Shown: positions 24,123 through 33,135 of the stretch, one piece after another | How the letters are laid out: each line of letters opens with the position of its first letter | How positions within the stretch are numbered: position 1 is the first letter of the stretch | Source of the DNA: Glycomyces sp. TRM65418 | Lineage (GTDB): Bacteria > Actinomycetota > Actinomycetes > Mycobacteriales > Micromonosporaceae | DNA length: 64,000 bases | Direction of reading: 5' to 3' | Assembly: GCF_019710475.1 (NCBI RefSeq) | Contig: NZ_JAJFAX010000001.1 | Coordinates: 310,001-374,000 of the forward strand | Made by a program: the position numbers and the translations under genes | The notes under the pieces: generated by a model | Seen by the model: the letters and a program-made list of their open reading frames with translations, nothing else | The model's database searches: none | Told to the model about the DNA's origin: nothing

Positions 24123-25147
24123 CACAGGCTCGTCCCCACCATCCGCCGCGAGATCAGGTTCGCGGAAAGCACCATCACGAGGCCGATCACCGCCTGGAAC
24201 AGGCCGATCGCCGCCGCATAACTGAGATTGTTCGACACGAGGCCGACCCGGTAGAGATACGTCGAGATGACGTCGGCCGTCTCGTACGTCAGCGGGTTGT
24301 ACAACAGCAGCACCTTCTCGAAGCCGACGTTGAGGAACGTCCCGATGTTGAGGACCAGGAGCGTCATCATCGTGGGTCGGATGCCGGGCAGCGTGACGTG
24401 CCACGTCTGCCGCAGCCGGCCGGCCCCGTCGATCCTCGCGGCCTCGTACAGGGAGTCGTCGACCGTGGTGAGCGCCGCCAGATAGAGGATCGTCCCCCAG
24501 CCGACGGTCTGCCACACTTCGGAGCCGACGTAAACGGCGCGGAACCACTCGGGCCGCTGGAGGAACGGGATGGCCTCGCCGCCGAACGCCCCGATGATCT
24601 GGTTGACCGTCCCCTGCAGGGACAGGAGCTGCATGAGCATGCCGACGACGATGACGATCGAGAGGAAGTGCGGCAGATAGGAGATCGACTGCACGATCTT
24701 CTTGAAGTGCTTCTTGCGCACCTCGTTCAGCAGGAGCGCGAGCGCGATCGGGAGCGGGAAGCAGACCAGGAGGGTCAGTCCGCCGAGGATCGCGGTGTTC
24801 GCGAACACGTGCCAGAACGTGGGGTCGTTGATGAACATCTCGATGTATCGGACGCCGACCCACTCGTCGCCGAACATGCTGCCGCCGGGGCGGAACCTTC
24901 GGAACGCGATGACGTTGCCGACCATGGGGCCGTACTTGAAGACCGCGAAGAAGATCAGGGGAACCAGGGCGAGGCTGTACAGCTGCCAGTCGCGCCGGAA
25001 CGCCTCCCGCCAGGTCTGCTTCCGCTTGCGGGGCCGAGGGGTCGGTTTCGCGGCGGAAGTCGGTGTCAGGGGCCTGTCGGGTGCGGCCGCGCCGGTCGCG
25101 CCCCGGCCCGAGGACCGCGGGGACTGCTCGTCTTGTGTGAGGGGCAT
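24119..25147 (-). CDS. Carbohydrate ABC transporter permease, LplB/YtcO-like
   Basis: 342-residue CUT1 permease. A basic, Pro/Thr-rich N-tail of about 45 residues precedes DWQLYSLALVPLIFFAVFKYGPM, the diagnostic start of LplB/YtcO proteins; the periplasmic RYIEMFINDPTFWHVFANTAIL and the EAA loop (SLYEAARIDGAGRLRQTWHVTLPGI, residues 225-250) follow. ATG 25147 is preceded by GGAGGGAG. It pairs with the permease at 23196 through a GTGA overlap and with the lipoprotein at 25195, 47 bp upstream. Confidence 0.92.
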   Translation of the reverse strand: MPLTQDEQSPRSSGRGATGAAAPDRPLTPTSAAKPTPRPRKRKQTWREAFRRDWQLYSLALVPLIFFAVFKYGPMVGNVIAFRRFRPGGSMFGDEWVGVRYIEMFINDPTFWHVFANTAILGGLTLLVCFPLPIALALLLNEVRKKHFKKIVQSISYLPHFLSIVIVVGMLMQLLSLQGTVNQIIGAFGGEAIPFLQRPEWFRAVYVGSEVWQTVGWGTILYLAALTTVDDSLYEAARIDGAGRLRQTWHVTLPGIRPTMMTLLVLNIGTFLNVGFEKVLLLYNPLTYETADVISTYLYRVGLVSNNLSYAAAIGLFQAVIGLVMVLSANLISRRMVGTSLW

Positions 25148-25194
25148 CGGTGCTCCCTCCCGTCCGCGTCGGGGCGGCCGCCCCGACAGGCGGA

Positions 25195-26874
25195 TCAGGA
25201 GTTCTCCTCCTCGAAGCGGTCGCGGGCGGTGTTGATGAGGTCGACGTACTGCTGGAGGCCCTGGGCTTCGAGCTCGGCCACGTAGTCGTCCCATTCGGCG
25301 ATGTCGCGCTCGCCCATGATGAACCGCAGCGTGTTCGTGTCGACGGTGTCCTTGATCGGCGTGGCGAGGAGCGAGGCCTGCTCGAGTTCCATCTCGTCGA
25401 GGGGCGCGGGCGGGTTCGGGTCGCGCGGGGTCCGTGTGGCGAGTACGGAGTCGATGTACTCGACGAACGTGGGGGTGTTGTAGGACTCCTTGAGCGCGCG
25501 CGATTCCGTCGAGTCGGCGAACACCGAGTTCGACCAGCCGAGGTCGCTCTGGATGTCCGTCGGCGCGCCCGGGTTGATGTTGTAGGCGTTGAGGGAGTAC
25601 TCCGGCTTGAGCGTGATCGTGCCGTCGGCGTCCTTCATGTACGTCTCGTCGAGGATGCCCCAGCGGAGCAGTTCGCGGGCTTCGGGGTTGTAGTAGAGCC
25701 AGTCGAGGAACTGCAGCGTGGCGAGGAAGTGCTCGGACTCCGCGACCTCGGAGTTCAGCATGAACCCGTTCCAGAAGTTGCGCGGTTCGACCACCTGGCC
25801 GGCCGGGCCTCCCGGCGGGGCGATCTGGAGGACCTCGTAGTTGCCGGCGCCCACGGTGGCGTCCAGCGCCTGCGCGAACTCGATCGCCGTGCCGCTCGAT
25901 CCGGATGCGGCGAAGACCAGCTCGTTGGCGAACTTCTCCGCCACGCTGCCGCCGCCGCTGCCGTCGTTCGCGGCCGTGAGCGATTCGGTGTCGAGGAGGC
26001 CGTCGGCCACGAGGCCGCGGAAGTACTCGACCATCTGCTTGTATCCCTCGGACACGGCGGTGTACTGGAGCTTGCCGGAGCCGTCGTCCATCATGCCGTC
26101 GCCGAAGCCCCAGCCGGCCTGGGCGCCGAACGCGTGCGCGGCGTAGTTCAGCAGCGACGCCGCCTCGAACCCGTCGGCGAGGGGCTTGGAGTCGGGGTAC
26201 TCCGCCTTGATCTCGACGAGGGCTTCGCGCATCTCGTCCCAGGTCTGGGGGACGCCTCCGGCGACGGACTCGAAGACGTCCTTGCGGATGACGAGCGTGA
26301 AGACGGGGACCGACACCTCTTGGAGGCCGGGGAGCATGTAGTACTTGCCGTCGGCCTGCTTGAGGTTGTCGATCATCTCTCCGAGGTCCCACTCCTCCAC
26401 GTACTTGCGGAAGTGCGGCATGTGCTCGACGTAGTCGCTGATCGGGAGGATCGCGCCCGAGGAGACGAAGGAGTCCTCGTCGCCGGTGTAGATGAGCGGG
26501 ATGACCGTGGGGGCGTCACCGGCGCTGATGAGCAGGCTTCTCTTCTCGACCGCGTCGCTGAAGGGGATGGTCGTGACTTCCATCTTCACGTTCGTGCGCT
26601 TCTCGATCTCGTCGAAGAACTGCCACGAGTCGGTGATCGGGAGGTCGGGCCACTCCGTCCACAGGACCGACAGGGTGAACGCCTCAGTCGCCGTGAACTG
26701 CGAGTCGGCTGCGAAGTCGTCCATCGCTCCCTTGGATTGCCGATCGAGGTCCACATCGCCGCCGTCGTCGTCGCTGCACGCCGCGAGCGCGAGTGCGCTG
26801 GAGGCTGCGATCGACATACCGATGACACCGCGACGAGTCGCTCTTATAGGAGTGCGCCCGAATACGTCTGACAT
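25195..26874 (-). CDS. Extracellular sugar-binding lipoprotein, LipO/YtcQ-like
   Basis: 559-residue solute-binding protein of the large LipO/LplA/YtcQ group (typical length 500-570). MSDVFGRTPIRATRRGVIG at ATG 26874 has GAGGAG upstream and starts a Tat-type signal with an LAACS lipobox near Cys34; a start at 26937 would add 21 unlikely residues. Motifs of the family include LSVLWTEWPDLP, the FDEIEKRTNVKMEV region, and a C-terminal EWDDYVAELEAQGLQQYVDLIN block that closes most members. It captures oligosaccharides for the two permeases downstream. The TCGAAA-G-TTTCGA dyad at 26945 sits in its promoter region and links it to the LacI regulon of the 31-35 kb genes. Confidence 0.9.
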   Translation of the reverse strand: MSDVFGRTPIRATRRGVIGMSIAASSALALAACSDDDGGDVDLDRQSKGAMDDFAADSQFTATEAFTLSVLWTEWPDLPITDSWQFFDEIEKRTNVKMEVTTIPFSDAVEKRSLLISAGDAPTVIPLIYTGDEDSFVSSGAILPISDYVEHMPHFRKYVEEWDLGEMIDNLKQADGKYYMLPGLQEVSVPVFTLVIRKDVFESVAGGVPQTWDEMREALVEIKAEYPDSKPLADGFEAASLLNYAAHAFGAQAGWGFGDGMMDDGSGKLQYTAVSEGYKQMVEYFRGLVADGLLDTESLTAANDGSGGGSVAEKFANELVFAASGSSGTAIEFAQALDATVGAGNYEVLQIAPPGGPAGQVVEPRNFWNGFMLNSEVAESEHFLATLQFLDWLYYNPEARELLRWGILDETYMKDADGTITLKPEYSLNAYNINPGAPTDIQSDLGWSNSVFADSTESRALKESYNTPTFVEYIDSVLATRTPRDPNPPAPLDEMELEQASLLATPIKDTVDTNTLRFIMGERDIAEWDDYVAELEAQGLQQYVDLINTARDRFEEENS

Positions 26875-26944
26875 GTCTCTCCTCGAGATCGTCGTTGTTC
26901 CGCTTGACCGTCCGCTGTGATGCGCACGGTCACACATGGAGTGC

Positions 26945-26957
26945 TCGAAAGTTTCGA
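26945..26957. promoter_or_regulatory. LacI-type operator of the sugar ABC operon
   Basis: TCGAAAGTTTCGA: perfect 6-bp arms around one base, 71 bp upstream of the lipoprotein start, in an AT-rich patch rare for this genome. The same arms occur upstream of the GH62 operon, the GH39 gene and a LacI gene. Confidence 0.75.
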
Positions 26958-27300
26958 AGAATTATTCGATAATTTCCAGAGCTTAGTTATCGCGAGCATT
27001 GATGTCAATGAGTCTTTTGGTGCGACGCCATCGGCACGCTGGGTGATGAAGTGGATTCGCCCCTCGACGTAGGGAGGTCGGCGATGCCGGACGATGCAGC
27101 GGGGCCATCGGCGAGGCGGCAGCACTTTTCGCAGGCACCGTCCGGCAACTCGCGCCACCCGGGGCGGTGTCGGCGAGGACGCGTTCGGCGCCGACTCGTC
27201 ACCCCGGGCACTTCCCGGTTCTCAGCGCGTACCGTCGCTGAGAACCTTAAGACCAACGGTCACTGTCCGAAACTTTCGTAGCTTCATGACCCGAGACGCC
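26958..27300. other. Gene-free stretch with a second half-strength dyad
   Basis: No convincing gene. AT-rich sequence to about 27005 fits a promoter for the ABC operon. At 27268-27278 CGAAACTTTCG repeats the core of the operator (CGAAA and TTTCG arms), 310 bp from the main site, so it could serve as an auxiliary site. Remaining frames are GC-rich shadows. Confidence 0.4.
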
Positions 27301-27330
27301 CCGCGAGCGGTCCTGCAGGACCGCTCGCGG
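27301..27330 (-). terminator. Terminator of the GH62-GH43 operon
   Basis: Perfect 30-bp palindrome (arms CCGCGAGCGGTCCTG) 140 bp beyond the stop of the GH43 gene; it would end the minus-strand operon. Between it and the stop codon no gene is seen. Confidence 0.65.
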
Positions 27331-27469
27331 CGGGGTGGATCTGCGGGCGCCGCCTCGCCGAGGGCGTTCACCACTGCGGCGCCGCGGACGGTGATGCTCT
27401 GGAGTGCGACCTGGCATGTGGACGGATCCGCGACCGCGCTCGGGTGGATTAATAGTCCATGAGGGAATG

Positions 27470-29079
27470 TCAAGAAGTGCTGACCGTGAAGCGGCGCACG
27501 GTGACGGCGCCGCCGAGTGCCGCGGTGGCGTAGTTGAAGACGGCGAACCGGTAGCCCATGAAGAACGTCCAGTTGCTGTTGAGGGTGAACGCGGGACCGA
27601 GCGGCACGAAACTCGCGCCGTCCTCGCTGTAGGAGAAGACGGCCTGACGTCCGGGGCCGGGCCGGATGTCGGCGGCGACCCGCGGCCAGACCCGGTCGCC
27701 GCACAGCTCGGCGCTCGCGCGTTCGGCGCCCCTGCCGGTGGTGTTCCAGTCGGCGTCCATGGTGAGGCCGTCGGTCATGGAGATCCGTGTGACGCCGTTG
27801 TCGCGGCGCAGGCCGATCCAGGCCGAGGCGTCGCGGAGCACCGCCAGGCCCGCGCGGTCGCCGTTCGCCATCGCGGACGGGTCGAGTTCGATCGTGGCCG
27901 TGGACGAGGGCCCTTGGATGCGGTGGGTGAGCGTGTTGCGGGCCTGGTAGAGGTCGTTCGTGACCGTAGCGGTCTGGAGGCGGAGGCCGTTCCCGGTGGA
28001 CCACTCGGCGTTGTCCGGGTTGTGGTTCCATTCCCACTTGGCGCGAGGGTCGCGGCGGTGAACTCGTCCGTCCCGATGAGGGACGGCACCGGGTGCGGGG
28101 TGAGGTTCGGGAACGGGTAGGTGCTCCCCCATGCGCCGTTCACCGTGGTGACCTGCGGCCAGCCGTCCGGGGTCCAGGTGATCGGGGCCAGCGCGGGCAT
28201 CCGGCCCCCGGGATAGGCGTCGACGAAGGCCATGTAGTACCAGGCCCCGCCTGTGGTCGAGACGAGGCCGCCCTGGTGCGGCACGCCGCCGCCCGGGACG
28301 GGGCCGGGCATGTCGAGCAGAACTTGCCTGAGTGCGTAAGGGCCCCAAGGGGAGGGGGCTTTGAGGACGTACTGGCCGTTGGCGGGCCGGGTGAGGAAGA
28401 TGTAGTAGCTGCCGTTGATCTTGTAGAACCGGGCTCCTTCGAGGGCGCCGATGCTCGACGGGGTGGTGAAGACCTGCTGGTCGCGCACCTCGGTCCTGCC
28501 GTCGGCCGAGAGCTGCGCGACGGAGATCCGCGTGTTGCCGTAGGCGACGTAGACGGTGTTGTCGGTGTCGACGAGCATCCCCGCGTCGTAGTAGGCGCGG
28601 GGCAGCTCGGCGTGGCGGGTCCACGGGCCGGCGGCGTTCGCGGCGGTGTAGAGGTAGGACCGGGCGAAGTCGATCTGGCCGAGCCAGTAGAAGCGGTTCT
28701 CGGCGGCGCGGTGCGCGATCGTGGAGGCCCAGATGCCCCGCACGTAGCCGCGTCCGCCGTTCAGATCGTACTTGGCGCCGAAGTCGAGTCTGGGTACCGA
28801 GTGGCCGATGAACTCCCAGTTCACGAGGTCTCGCGAGTGCAGGACCGGGGCGCCGGGGGAATAGTGCATCGTGGATGCGGTCATGTAGAAGTCCGCGCCG
28901 ACGCGGATGACCTCGACGTCGGCGAAGTCCTGCCAGACGACCGGGTTCGCATAGGTCGACTGCTGGGCCGCGGCTTCGGCGAACGGTCGGAGGGCGGTCG
29001 CGGCGGCGGCACCGGCGAGCACGCCGGCCCCGCCGATCAGCATCCGCCTGCGGCTCCGGGGCATTCCGAGCCAGGACAT
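27470..29079 (-). pseudogene. Secreted GH43 beta-xylosidase/arabinofuranosidase, single frameshift near 28046
   Basis: Start ATG 29079 (MSWLGMPRSRRRMLIGGAG) with GAAGGGAG upstream; Tat-type signal to about residue 40. The GH43 five-bladed propeller has the catalytic base in WQDFADVEVIRVG (D51/D54 region), DAGMLVDTDNTVYVAYG with the pKa-modulating Asp, and the acid in IGALEGARFYK. After TDEFTAATLA the frame breaks: the last 190 residues (KWEWNHNPDNAEWSTGNGLRL to FTVSTS), a concanavalin-like beta-xylosidase C-domain, lie in the next frame. One missing C in GCGCCAAGTGG (near 28046) explains it. The enzyme would release xylose or arabinose from side chains. It is the last gene of the GH62-led operon, 14 bp after the esterase-like gene. 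Either a real loss or a sequence error. Confidence 0.85.
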
Positions 29080-29093
29080 GGCGGCTCCCTTCG

Positions 29094-29999
29094 TTAGAGG
29101 TCGGCTTCCCAGACGATGCCGCCGCCGGAGGCGTCCGAGGCGAGCCGGTCGCGGGCGGCGGTGTCGCCGTAGAGGGCCCAGCGCATCCAGTCGAGGCTGG
29201 TCTTGACGGTCTGGTCGTAGGTGGGGCCGTTCCAGATGAACTCGTCGTGGCCCTGTCCGGTGTGGGTCATGAACGCCTTGGCCGGCGGGAGTTCGGCGTA
29301 GGCCTGCCGGGCGAGCGAGTACTGGCAGATGGGGTCCTGGTCGCCGTGGACGAACAGGGTCTTCGCGTTCACCGCTCCGGTCGGGTCGCCCATGTCGACG
29401 CACGCGTAAGGGATCGCGGCGGTGACGCGGGAGTCGGGCCAAGCGGTGAGCAGGCCGTGGGTGGTCATGCCGCCCAGGGAGTGTCCGGCCGCGCCGACGC
29501 CGAGAGTCGTGTCCATGCGGCCTTCGAAGGGGTCGCATGAGCCGGGCTCGCCGAGGGCGAGCGTGCGGGTGATGACCTCGGAGACGTCTTTGGACTGGTT
29601 GCCGTTGTAGACGTCGCCGACGTTCCCTTCCGCGCCCGTCGTGGTCGTGGGGAACACCGGAGCGGCGACGATGAAGCCCGCGGCGGCCAGGGGCCGGATG
29701 CAGACGCCGTAGCTCTCGGGGTTGCCGCCGAGGCCGTGACTCCACTCCACGACGGGGAACCGCCCGTCCGCGACGGGGGCGTCGCCGACGGGGTCGCCGC
29801 CCGGGGCGCCGGAGGCGGCGGGATAGAAGATCCGCGTGACGAGGGTGCGGCCGGCGCGGCTCCAGGTGAACTGGCGGACGCCGAGCGGGAACGTCCGGGT
29901 CGGCGCGGTCCGGGCCAGAGCGGGCGCCGCGGGACCGATGAGGGCGCCCGCACTCGCCGCGGTGGCGAGGCTGAGAACGGTGCGTCGTGTCATGGACAT
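29094..29999 (-). CDS. Secreted alpha/beta hydrolase (esterase, dienelactone-hydrolase/PAF-AH-like)
   Basis: 301 residues. MSMTRRTVLSLATAASAGALIG is a Tat signal ending near ALA. The alpha/beta-hydrolase core shows the oxyanion strand VVEWSHGLGGNPESY, the nucleophile elbow GAAGHSLGGMTTHG with Ser of GHSLG (about residue 178), an Asp in KTLFVHGDQDPICQY and His in TGQGHDEF. Within an arabinoxylan operon an acetyl- or feruloyl-esterase role that deblocks the polymer is likely, but sequence alone points only to the broad esterase group. ATG 29999 has AAGGAG upstream. It lies 80 bp after the RICIN gene and 14 bp before GH43. Confidence 0.8.
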   Translation of the reverse strand: MSMTRRTVLSLATAASAGALIGPAAPALARTAPTRTFPLGVRQFTWSRAGRTLVTRIFYPAASGAPGGDPVGDAPVADGRFPVVEWSHGLGGNPESYGVCIRPLAAAGFIVAAPVFPTTTTGAEGNVGDVYNGNQSKDVSEVITRTLALGEPGSCDPFEGRMDTTLGVGAAGHSLGGMTTHGLLTAWPDSRVTAAIPYACVDMGDPTGAVNAKTLFVHGDQDPICQYSLARQAYAELPPAKAFMTHTGQGHDEFIWNGPTYDQTVKTSLDWMRWALYGDTAARDRLASDASGGGIVWEADL

Positions 30000-30079
30000 G
30001 GAAGCTCCTTGCTTAGGGCGGGACCGGACCGGGCGGTCGCGGACCGGCGGGTGCGCCGCCCGGCCCGGTCCCGGATCGG

Positions 30080-30697
30080 TCACTTCGAGGCGGAGGCGAT
30101 GTCGGCGAGGACGGTGTCCGCACCGCAGGCGGCGCCCACGGGGATGAGCGAGAACTGCTGGTTCGCGGCGCCCGTCGGGGCCCATTGGCGGATCGGGTCG
30201 CCGGCGGTGGTCGACCAGTTGTAGACGTCGAGCGCCTTGCCCGAGTGGCGGTTGACGAACGAGTAGTAACCGGCCGAGTCCCTGGTGACCCGCCACTGCT
30301 GGTTGTCGCCGTTCAAGTTGGTGTACTGCGCGATGGTGCCGCCGTCGGCGGTGCTGAAGTTCCAGACGTCGAGCACCTGCCCGGAGTGGCGGGCCTGGAT
30401 CCGGTAGTGGCCGTTGCCGCTGTCGATGAAGCGGAACTGCTGGTTCGCGTTCTCGTAGTTGGTGTACTGGGTCAGGATCGCGCCGGTCGCGGTCGAGGCG
30501 CCCTGGATGTCGAACGCGAGGCCGGAGTGGCGGGAGACGATCGTGTACCAGTCGCTCGTGTTCGGCGGCTGCGCCTCGGCACGGTCGACGGGGAAGGCGA
30601 CCATGGCAGCGGTCGCCACCACGATGACCGCCGCGAGCGCGGCCAGGCCGCGGGCCCAGCGGGACGGGAACGAGCAGTCGGGTGCGGCCGAAGTCAT
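30080..30697 (-). CDS. Secreted RICIN (CBM13-like) beta-trefoil lectin
   Basis: 205 residues. The signal peptide has one helix (ARGLAALAAVIVVATAAMVAF) and a cleavage site near AEA, followed by one ricin-B beta-trefoil with three repeats. Each repeat shows a (L/F)D(I/V) strand (LAFDIQGAS, VLDVWNFS, ALDVYNWS) and a Q-x-(W/F) ending (NQQFRF, NQQWRV, NQQFSL). Two Cys residues are absent except near the end (ACGAD). Such domains bind galactose or xylan chains. Usually they are fused to a glycosidase; here it is a separate polypeptide 50 bp after GH62, so it may act as a free carbohydrate-binding helper. ATG 30697 follows CAAGGAG. Confidence 0.88.
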   Translation of the reverse strand: MTSAAPDCSFPSRWARGLAALAAVIVVATAAMVAFPVDRAEAQPPNTSDWYTIVSRHSGLAFDIQGASTATGAILTQYTNYENANQQFRFIDSGNGHYRIQARHSGQVLDVWNFSTADGGTIAQYTNLNGDNQQWRVTRDSAGYYSFVNRHSGKALDVYNWSTTAGDPIRQWAPTGAANQQFSLIPVGAACGADTVLADIASASK

Positions 30698-30747
30698 CGG
30701 GGGCTCCTTGGCGGACTCGGGAACGGGGGACGAGGGATTCGGAGGAG

Positions 30748-31830
30748 TCAGCACGGGTCGGCTCCTTGGAGGGTCAGGAGGCCGAGCCGGTAGGGCAGCT
30801 GCGAGTAGTCGCCGCCGGAGTTCGGGTTGCGGCCCTGGTAGAGCATCTGGAAGTTGCCGGTGTCGATGTCCATGGTCTGGTCGCGGCCGGATCTGATGAG
30901 CTCGCCGTGGCTGATGTCCCTCGTCCAGGCGCCTCCCGGGAAGGAGACGTTCGCGGCTCCCGCGAACGGGGCGGACTGGCTGACGGCCTGGGGCCGCCAC
31001 TGGCCGTTGAGGCCCTCGGCGGTGTAGGAGCGGTAGTACCGCGCGCCGTCCGACCCGATCGACTCCCACAGCAGGAGATAGGTGTTCGAGTCGTCGACCT
31101 GGTACACCGCCCCGCCCTCGAAGAGGTTGTTCTTGGTGTCCTGCAGCACGATCTTGGTGTTGCGGAAGCCGTTCGGGAACTCCCCCACGGTGGTCTCGGC
31201 CCGGTAGACGTGCCCGTTGTCGTCGGCGGAGAACAGGTAGCACATCGTGCTGTCGCAGATGACCCAGTAGTCCAGCCAGTGGCCGTCGCCGATGTTGTCC
31301 CTGACGATCTGCGGCATCGAGCTCTGGAAGTTCCGCGGCGCCGACCAGCTGCTCGGGTCGTTGATGTTCGCGGTGGTGGAGTACGAGGGCAGGCCGGTCT
31401 GGTAGACGAGGTACCAGAGCCGCTGCGGCTCGTAATAGAACACGTGGGGTGCGGCGGCGTACCGGGAGCCGATGTTCGGGTTGGCGTCGAGGAAGGTGTG
31501 GGGCGCGGACGAGGCCTGACTCCAGTCGTTGAAGCCGGTGTAGGCGAGGCTCCAGGCTCCGGCGGTGTTCGCGACGGTGAAGAAGACGTGCCATTTGCCG
31601 CCGGCGTCCTGGACCACGGTGGGGTCTTTGGCGGAGACGACGTTGTGGCTCGGGTTCGGTTTGGGACCGATGAGGGCCCCGGTCGATTCCCAGCTGTAGC
31701 TCGTCGGGAGCGCTTGGGCGCCGACCTCGTCGGCGGTCGGGCTCTGGGCGTTGGCGGTGAGCGCGGTGGCGGCGAGGGCCGCGGCGGCGGCCAGCGCGGC
31801 GAGCGCTCCCAGCAGTCTGGTCCGGGTCAT
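30748..31830 (-). CDS. Secreted GH62 alpha-L-arabinofuranosidase
   Basis: 360 residues, signal peptide to about residue 29 (ALTANA). The GH62 signatures are complete: SYSWESTGALIGPKP, the catalytic base Asp69 in SAKDPTVV, GKWHVFFTVANTAG, AAPHVFYYEPQRLWYLVYQTG, WLDYWVICDSTMCYLF, and the acid Glu310 in TRDISHGELIRSG, ending QLPYRLGLLTLQG. GH62 enzymes cut alpha-1,2 or alpha-1,3 arabinose from arabinoxylan. It is the first gene of an operon with RICIN, esterase and GH43 genes. Promoter and operator lie in the 183-bp gap shared with the divergent LacI gene at 32014. Confidence in family is very high. Confidence 0.95.
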   Translation of the reverse strand: MTRTRLLGALAALAAAAALAATALTANAQSPTADEVGAQALPTSYSWESTGALIGPKPNPSHNVVSAKDPTVVQDAGGKWHVFFTVANTAGAWSLAYTGFNDWSQASSAPHTFLDANPNIGSRYAAAPHVFYYEPQRLWYLVYQTGLPSYSTTANINDPSSWSAPRNFQSSMPQIVRDNIGDGHWLDYWVICDSTMCYLFSADDNGHVYRAETTVGEFPNGFRNTKIVLQDTKNNLFEGGAVYQVDDSNTYLLLWESIGSDGARYYRSYTAEGLNGQWRPQAVSQSAPFAGAANVSFPGGAWTRDISHGELIRSGRDQTMDIDTGNFQMLYQGRNPNSGGDYSQLPYRLGLLTLQGADPC

Positions 31831-31892
31831 TCGGCTTCCTTCCAGGTGAGGCGGGAGGCTGCTCTGTTATCGATCACAGATGCAAGCCGGTT

Positions 31893-31905
31893 TCGAAACG
31901 TTCGA
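31893..31905. promoter_or_regulatory. LacI-type operator between GH62 operon and LacI gene
   Basis: TCGAAACGTTCGA: arms TCGAAA and GTTCGA (5 of 6 match) around one base, the same 13-bp layout as the site at 26945. A further CCGAAAC and ATTCGAA lie at 31913-31934. The site is in the divergent promoter region, so the LacI protein can act on the operon and on itself. Confidence 0.7.
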
Positions 31906-32013
31906 GTTAGATTCCGAAACTTAATAGATTCGAACTATAGAGACTTATCGATACCCAGTCAACGGCCGGGGCGAAGTTGCGACGGGTGTTGCGCCTGGCG
32001 TTAGACTGCCGCG

Positions 32014-33057
32014 ATGAGCCCCTCCGCCGCTTCCGGGCCGACTCCTGATGGACCGTTGACGATCGCCCAGCTCGCCGCGCTGGCCGGCGTCTCCACCGCG
32101 ACCGTCTCGAAAGTGGTCAACGGCCGTTCGGACGTGTCCGCGGCGACCCGTGAGCAGATCGAGGACCTCATCCGGACCCGCGGTTACCGGCGGCAGCGGC
32201 GGCCCACGAAATCGGCGGCGCTCATCGACGTCCTCTTCCACGAGCTGCGAGGCCTGTACGCGATCGAGATCCTCAACGGCGTCCAAGAGGTCGCGCACGA
32301 GCACCGGCTCGGCGTCGTCCTCTCCGAGATGGGCGGACGCCACGTGCCCGGGCACGACTGGGTCGAGGAGGTCCTGGCCCGCCGGCCGATCGGCGTCGTC
32401 TCGGTGTTCTCCGGCCTGACGACCGAGCAGAGCGACCGGCTCTACAGCCGCGACATCCCGCTGGTCCTGCTGGACCCCACCGGCGACCCCGATCCCGACG
32501 TGCCCTCGGCGGGCGCGAGCAACTGGAACGGCGGCCTCGCGGCCGCCCGGCATCTCGTGGGGCTCGGGCACCGGCGCATCGCGGTCATCACGGGCCCCGA
32601 CCACATGGAGGCCGCCAGGGCCCGCCTCGACGGCTTCCGGTCCGGATTGGACATGGCGGGCGCGCCGATCGACCCGGCCCTCGTCCGCCCCGGCGACTTC
32701 GAGATCGAGACCGGACGGGACCTGGCGTCGGACCTGCTGCGGCTCGACGCACCGCCCACGGCGATCTTCGCCTGCAACGACGGAACCGCGCTCGGCGTCT
32801 ACCACGCCGCGGCGAAACTGGGGGTGCGCATCCCCGAGGACCTCAGCGTGGTCGGCTTCGACGACCTGCCGAAGGCGAAGTGGACGGTGCCGCCGCTCAC
32901 CACGGTCCGCCAACCGCTCAAGGCGATGGGAGCCGCGGCGGCACGGATGATCCTCGCGCTCGCCGCGGGCGAGCCGCTGCCGCAGCAGCGCGTCGAACTC
33001 GCCACCGAGCTGGTGGTGCGCGAGAGCACCGCCCCGCCGCGCGACCGAACGGCGTAG
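32014..33057 (+). CDS. LacI-family transcriptional regulator of the arabinoxylan operon
   Basis: 347 residues. The LacI HTH is at residues 16-37 (LTIAQLAALAGVSTATVSKVVNGRSDVS) with the hinge after it; the effector domain follows (IDVLFHELRGLYAIEILNGV, VLLDPTGDPDPDVPSAGASNWNGGLAAARHLVGLGHRRIAVITGP, AIFACNDGTALGVYHAAAKLGVRIPEDLSVVGFDDLP). It is divergent from the GH62 gene, the normal place for a local repressor released by a sugar breakdown product such as a xylo- or arabino-oligosaccharide. The dyad in the gap and at 26945 are its likely sites. It is about the same length as the second LacI gene at 34969, with which it shares the VSKVxNGRxDVS recognition helix. Confidence 0.92.
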   Translation: MSPSAASGPTPDGPLTIAQLAALAGVSTATVSKVVNGRSDVSAATREQIEDLIRTRGYRRQRRPTKSAALIDVLFHELRGLYAIEILNGVQEVAHEHRLGVVLSEMGGRHVPGHDWVEEVLARRPIGVVSVFSGLTTEQSDRLYSRDIPLVLLDPTGDPDPDVPSAGASNWNGGLAAARHLVGLGHRRIAVITGPDHMEAARARLDGFRSGLDMAGAPIDPALVRPGDFEIETGRDLASDLLRLDAPPTAIFACNDGTALGVYHAAAKLGVRIPEDLSVVGFDDLPKAKWTVPPLTTVRQPLKAMGAAAARMILALAAGEPLPQQRVELATELVVRESTAPPRDRTA

Positions 33058-33092
33058 TCGACGCGGCCGAACCGATCGCGCACACCGATGAG

Positions 33093-33111
33093 GCGGCCCG
33101 GCAAGGGCCGC
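33093..33111. terminator. Hairpin between convergent LacI and GH39 genes
   Basis: 7-bp stem GCGGCCC / GGGCCGC with a 5-nt loop in the 78-bp gap. It has no T run and is a weak candidate. Confidence 0.4.
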
Positions 33112-33135
33112 GCCGCCGGTTCGGGCCCCGCTGTG

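Noticed and set aside
27222-27470. Minus-strand frame continuing beyond GH43 (STCQVALQSITVRGAAVVNAL...)
   Set aside because: It has no start or ribosome site, is out of frame with GH43 and is crossed by a 30-bp palindrome; not enough for a gene call.
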